Position numbers and translations under genes: made by a program. A DNA stretch of 64,000 nucleotides from Geosiphon pyriformis (Eukaryota > Glomeromycota > Glomeromycetes > Archaeosporales > Geosiphonaceae), in NCBI GenBank assembly GCA_016748015.1, contig JAAOMT010000003.1, positions 14,922 to 78,921 on the forward strand, given 5' to 3'. Below, piece after piece: positions 62,120 through 64,000 of the stretch (positions are counted from its first letter, which is position 1; each line of letters opens with the position of its first letter). The notes below the pieces were generated by a model. The model saw nothing but the letters and a program-made list of their open reading frames with translations. It did not search any database and was not told the DNA's origin.

Positions 62120-63890
62120 CTATCGATCCCTTTGGCGTTCGGCAGCAGATGTAGTCTTAAAAATATCTACCAAAGAGCGGCTATACAACAAAGTAGATGA
62201 CCTTGATGAATTATTTTGAATATTTGCCTCTAGAGCTTTAATTGATTCTGTCGTCCCCCTTATTTTAGGGGATAAATGCAGTTCTAGGTCAGGGGACGTT
62301 TGAAATAATTCAAAAATGTCTTTCATTATTTCGATATCTAAATTTAATTCCAAAAAGAAAGTCAGCCTTTATTCACTTAAACTAGTGAAAGGTAAAAAAG
62401 TTTTCGACAATGAAAAAGGGGGACAATTAAAACTCACTTTGAACATTCTGGAAGAACTGCAAATATTTCAACCCTCCTCGTTTTCTTATGTATGGAAGAA
62501 TTATAGGGCGAAATAGTCGCCCACGCCAATAAGGCCATCCATATTGTGATAGTACAATCAATTGATGTACAGCAGCCTCACTTGAGAAAAGATTTGAAGA
62601 ATTTATTTCTCTCTGAAATTTCAACGAGAATTTGATTAATTTAAAATTAAATACGAAATCTTTGAAATTTTAATCAGAAAATTGTAGAGATCATGCCTAG
62701 GCTTGTTTACCTCATATGACCAAATTAGATTTTTAACTACTCTAACAGCTAATTCTTCTTGTGTAACTTGCATGAGATTGTATGAAGTTTGAGCTTTTTC
62801 GACTTCCTCTTTTTTACGAGTAAGTATCCAATCATCTTTTTCAAAATGTTCCGCTATCATAGGCGTTGATGGTAAGCCAGATAACAAGATTCTTAGTTCA
62901 GCGCGAGCCTCACCCCACATGTGTGCCTTTATGTAGATCATAGCTATTGAGTATAGAGCGCGTAATGGCAACATAAGTGACATTTGAACCTCGATAGCAC
63001 TTTTTTCTTTTGAAAAATTATCATTTGGGCATCGTTGATGTCGATGTGATGAGACCAAAATAGGATTTTCAATGTTTTTGATAATTGGCTGCCGACTTGC
63101 ATCCCATGCATGAGTAAATTCATCGCAAATCTCACGGTAATATTTGAATGATGTCTGTGGTGAGCCACTATTTAAGAGATTCAATTCAGCGCGAGTGAGC
63201 ATTATTGAGTTTATGATTTCTGATGTAAGATCCCAAGTTTTCATTTGATGATTCAAATCTAATTAAAGAATATAATAACAAAATTAAATATTATGAGACA
63301 ATTTTCGATATTTATACGAAAAAGAGAATTTTTCGGCGACCTTGTACTAGATCGAGGTTCGAACCTCGATGATCCGATACCATTTCCTCAATCAAATCCC
63401 AACAATTTCTGGCACGTATTAAAAGTTCTAAAGCTTTTTTTGCTTCAGAGTCACCTAATTCATATTCTGCTAATAAAGAAAATTTATTTTAAACACAAAT
63501 AAAGCGAGGATGTATGGAGTGAGTGTTTCGGAAAAGTCGTACCTTCAAGGCACTTTCCAAAATCTGTTTCACTTCGGTGGGCACCGTTAATGTCATTAAG
63601 CGTTGAATGAGAATATGTATTTGATGATGAATTTGGTGATGATTCAAAATTTTTCTCAGTATCGGCCATGGTATCGTCATCGATCAGGAGGTTTTTCACT
63701 TTCATCACATCGGTCCCCCTAACTTTTTGTTTGCCTTTTCGTTCCGAATTTTCTAGGCATGGCGAATATATTTTCTCCTTAGCTACGTCTGCCTCCCCAT
63801 TATTTGAAATTTGGGCAGTTCCATTCAACCTTCGCATTTTGCTTGCTGGTTGACCGACTATTGCATCTTCCGACAATATAGAGTCCGAGT

Positions 63891-63923
<33 letters not shown>

Positions 63924-64000
63924 TTAATGTTGCTCTGTTTGATGAGATTTCCGGGGGTGATGAGAAAAGAGGTATTGGCCAAAACGGAATTAGGCAAGTT
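62120..64000 (-). CDS. INTS10: Integrator complex subunit 10-like protein, 3' part, five exons, open at the window edge
   Basis: Exons on the minus strand: >64000-63543, 63469-63341, 63258-62711, 62612-62438, 62337-62120. Introns of 73-100 bp, all in phase; stop TAG at 62122-62120. The donor of the second intron (AAG|GTCGCC) is non-consensus. The visible N-terminal part is disordered, with a poly-Ser run encoded by a (GAT)n microsatellite on the plus strand, a basic KMRR cluster and an acidic IDDDTMAD segment. Then follow helical segments: EAKKALELLIRARNCWDLIEE; LTRAELNLLNSGSPQTSFKY; EAAVHQLIVLSQYGWPYWRG; and a C-terminus FFQNV..IEIMKDIFELF...LHLSPKIRGTTESIKALEANI. The order and spacing match the C-terminal half of metazoan INTS10 as I recall it (the 'ESFKLARESWELL', 'VLLQQEWPRGENLF' and 'TNIDMLEEFAYL' regions). 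INTS10 is part of the nuclear Integrator complex, which cleaves nascent RNAs. Confidence 0.6.
63892..63924. repeat. (GAT)n trinucleotide repeat coding for poly-Ser
   Basis: About eleven GAT/ATG units; on the minus strand in the gene frame they read as consecutive TCA Ser codons, in the alternative frame as poly-Ile. Part of the first visible exon of the INTS10-like gene. Confidence 0.85.

Noticed and set aside
63351-63370. 20 bp perfect palindrome ATCGAGGTTCGAACCTCGAT containing a tRNA B-box-like GGTTCGAACC
   Set aside because: No A-box, no acceptor pairing at the right distance. The stretch is in frame within exon 2 of the INTS10-like gene (coding DHRGSNLD).
63800-63997. Minus-strand frame with poly-Ile that looks like a membrane segment
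   Set aside because: It is the wrong frame of the (GAT)n repeat; the gene frame reads poly-Ser and joins the downstream exons in phase.

Overview
The window looks like nuclear DNA of an AT-rich filamentous fungus, most likely an arbuscular mycorrhizal (Glomeromycotina, Rhizophagus-like) genome. The grounds are: genes with short GT-AG introns of about 70-100 bp; a Crinkler-type NTPase/nuclease gene; a BTB gene; a DUF3455 secreted protein; a likely Integrator subunit 10 (a metazoan-type complex); and many decayed LINE retrotransposons of a kind I associate with that group. The identification rests on recalled family patterns, not on a search.

Layout. 1-4.3 kb: a coiled-coil reading frame, a Crinkler-type NTPase plus restriction-fold nuclease gene (+), and a broken transposon-derived gene cut off at the edge of an AT-rich block. 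4.3-26.7 kb: a very AT-rich block with no intact gene. It is a graveyard of hypermutated mobile elements: a Tc1/mariner end, a nearly full LINE (endonuclease, reverse transcriptase and RNase H still readable), LINE ORF1 copies on both strands that share a 3' tail with it, a second RT fragment, and a pair of dispersed repeats. 27-42.4 kb: ordinary gene space with a three-SANT Myb-like protein carrying a fresh 444 bp internal duplication, a six-exon DUF3455 secreted protein with a frameshift, a Ser/Thr-rich surface protein, a three-exon secreted purple acid phosphatase, and a four-exon mucin-like surface protein with a 294 bp tandem repeat. 42.8-49.1 kb: a second AT-rich block with a LINE RNase H remnant and a MITE-like element, ending next to a possible solo LTR. 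49.9-64 kb: a BTB gene, a 12-exon gene for a large multi-pass membrane protein of unknown family, 6.4 kb of gene-poor DNA with a kinase/Sel1 relic, and the 3' part of an INTS10-like gene (-) running off the window.

The spliced models (DUF3455, phosphatase, mucin-like, membrane protein, INTS10-like) were built by hand from splice sites. Every junction keeps the reading frame except one in the DUF3455 gene. Functionally, 32-42 kb groups four secreted or surface proteins around a phosphatase, which would suit the cell surface of a phosphate-handling symbiont; that grouping is inference. The most unusual items are the orphan 927-residue membrane protein, the LINE derivatives with a shared 3' tail, and the mucin-like repeat gene.
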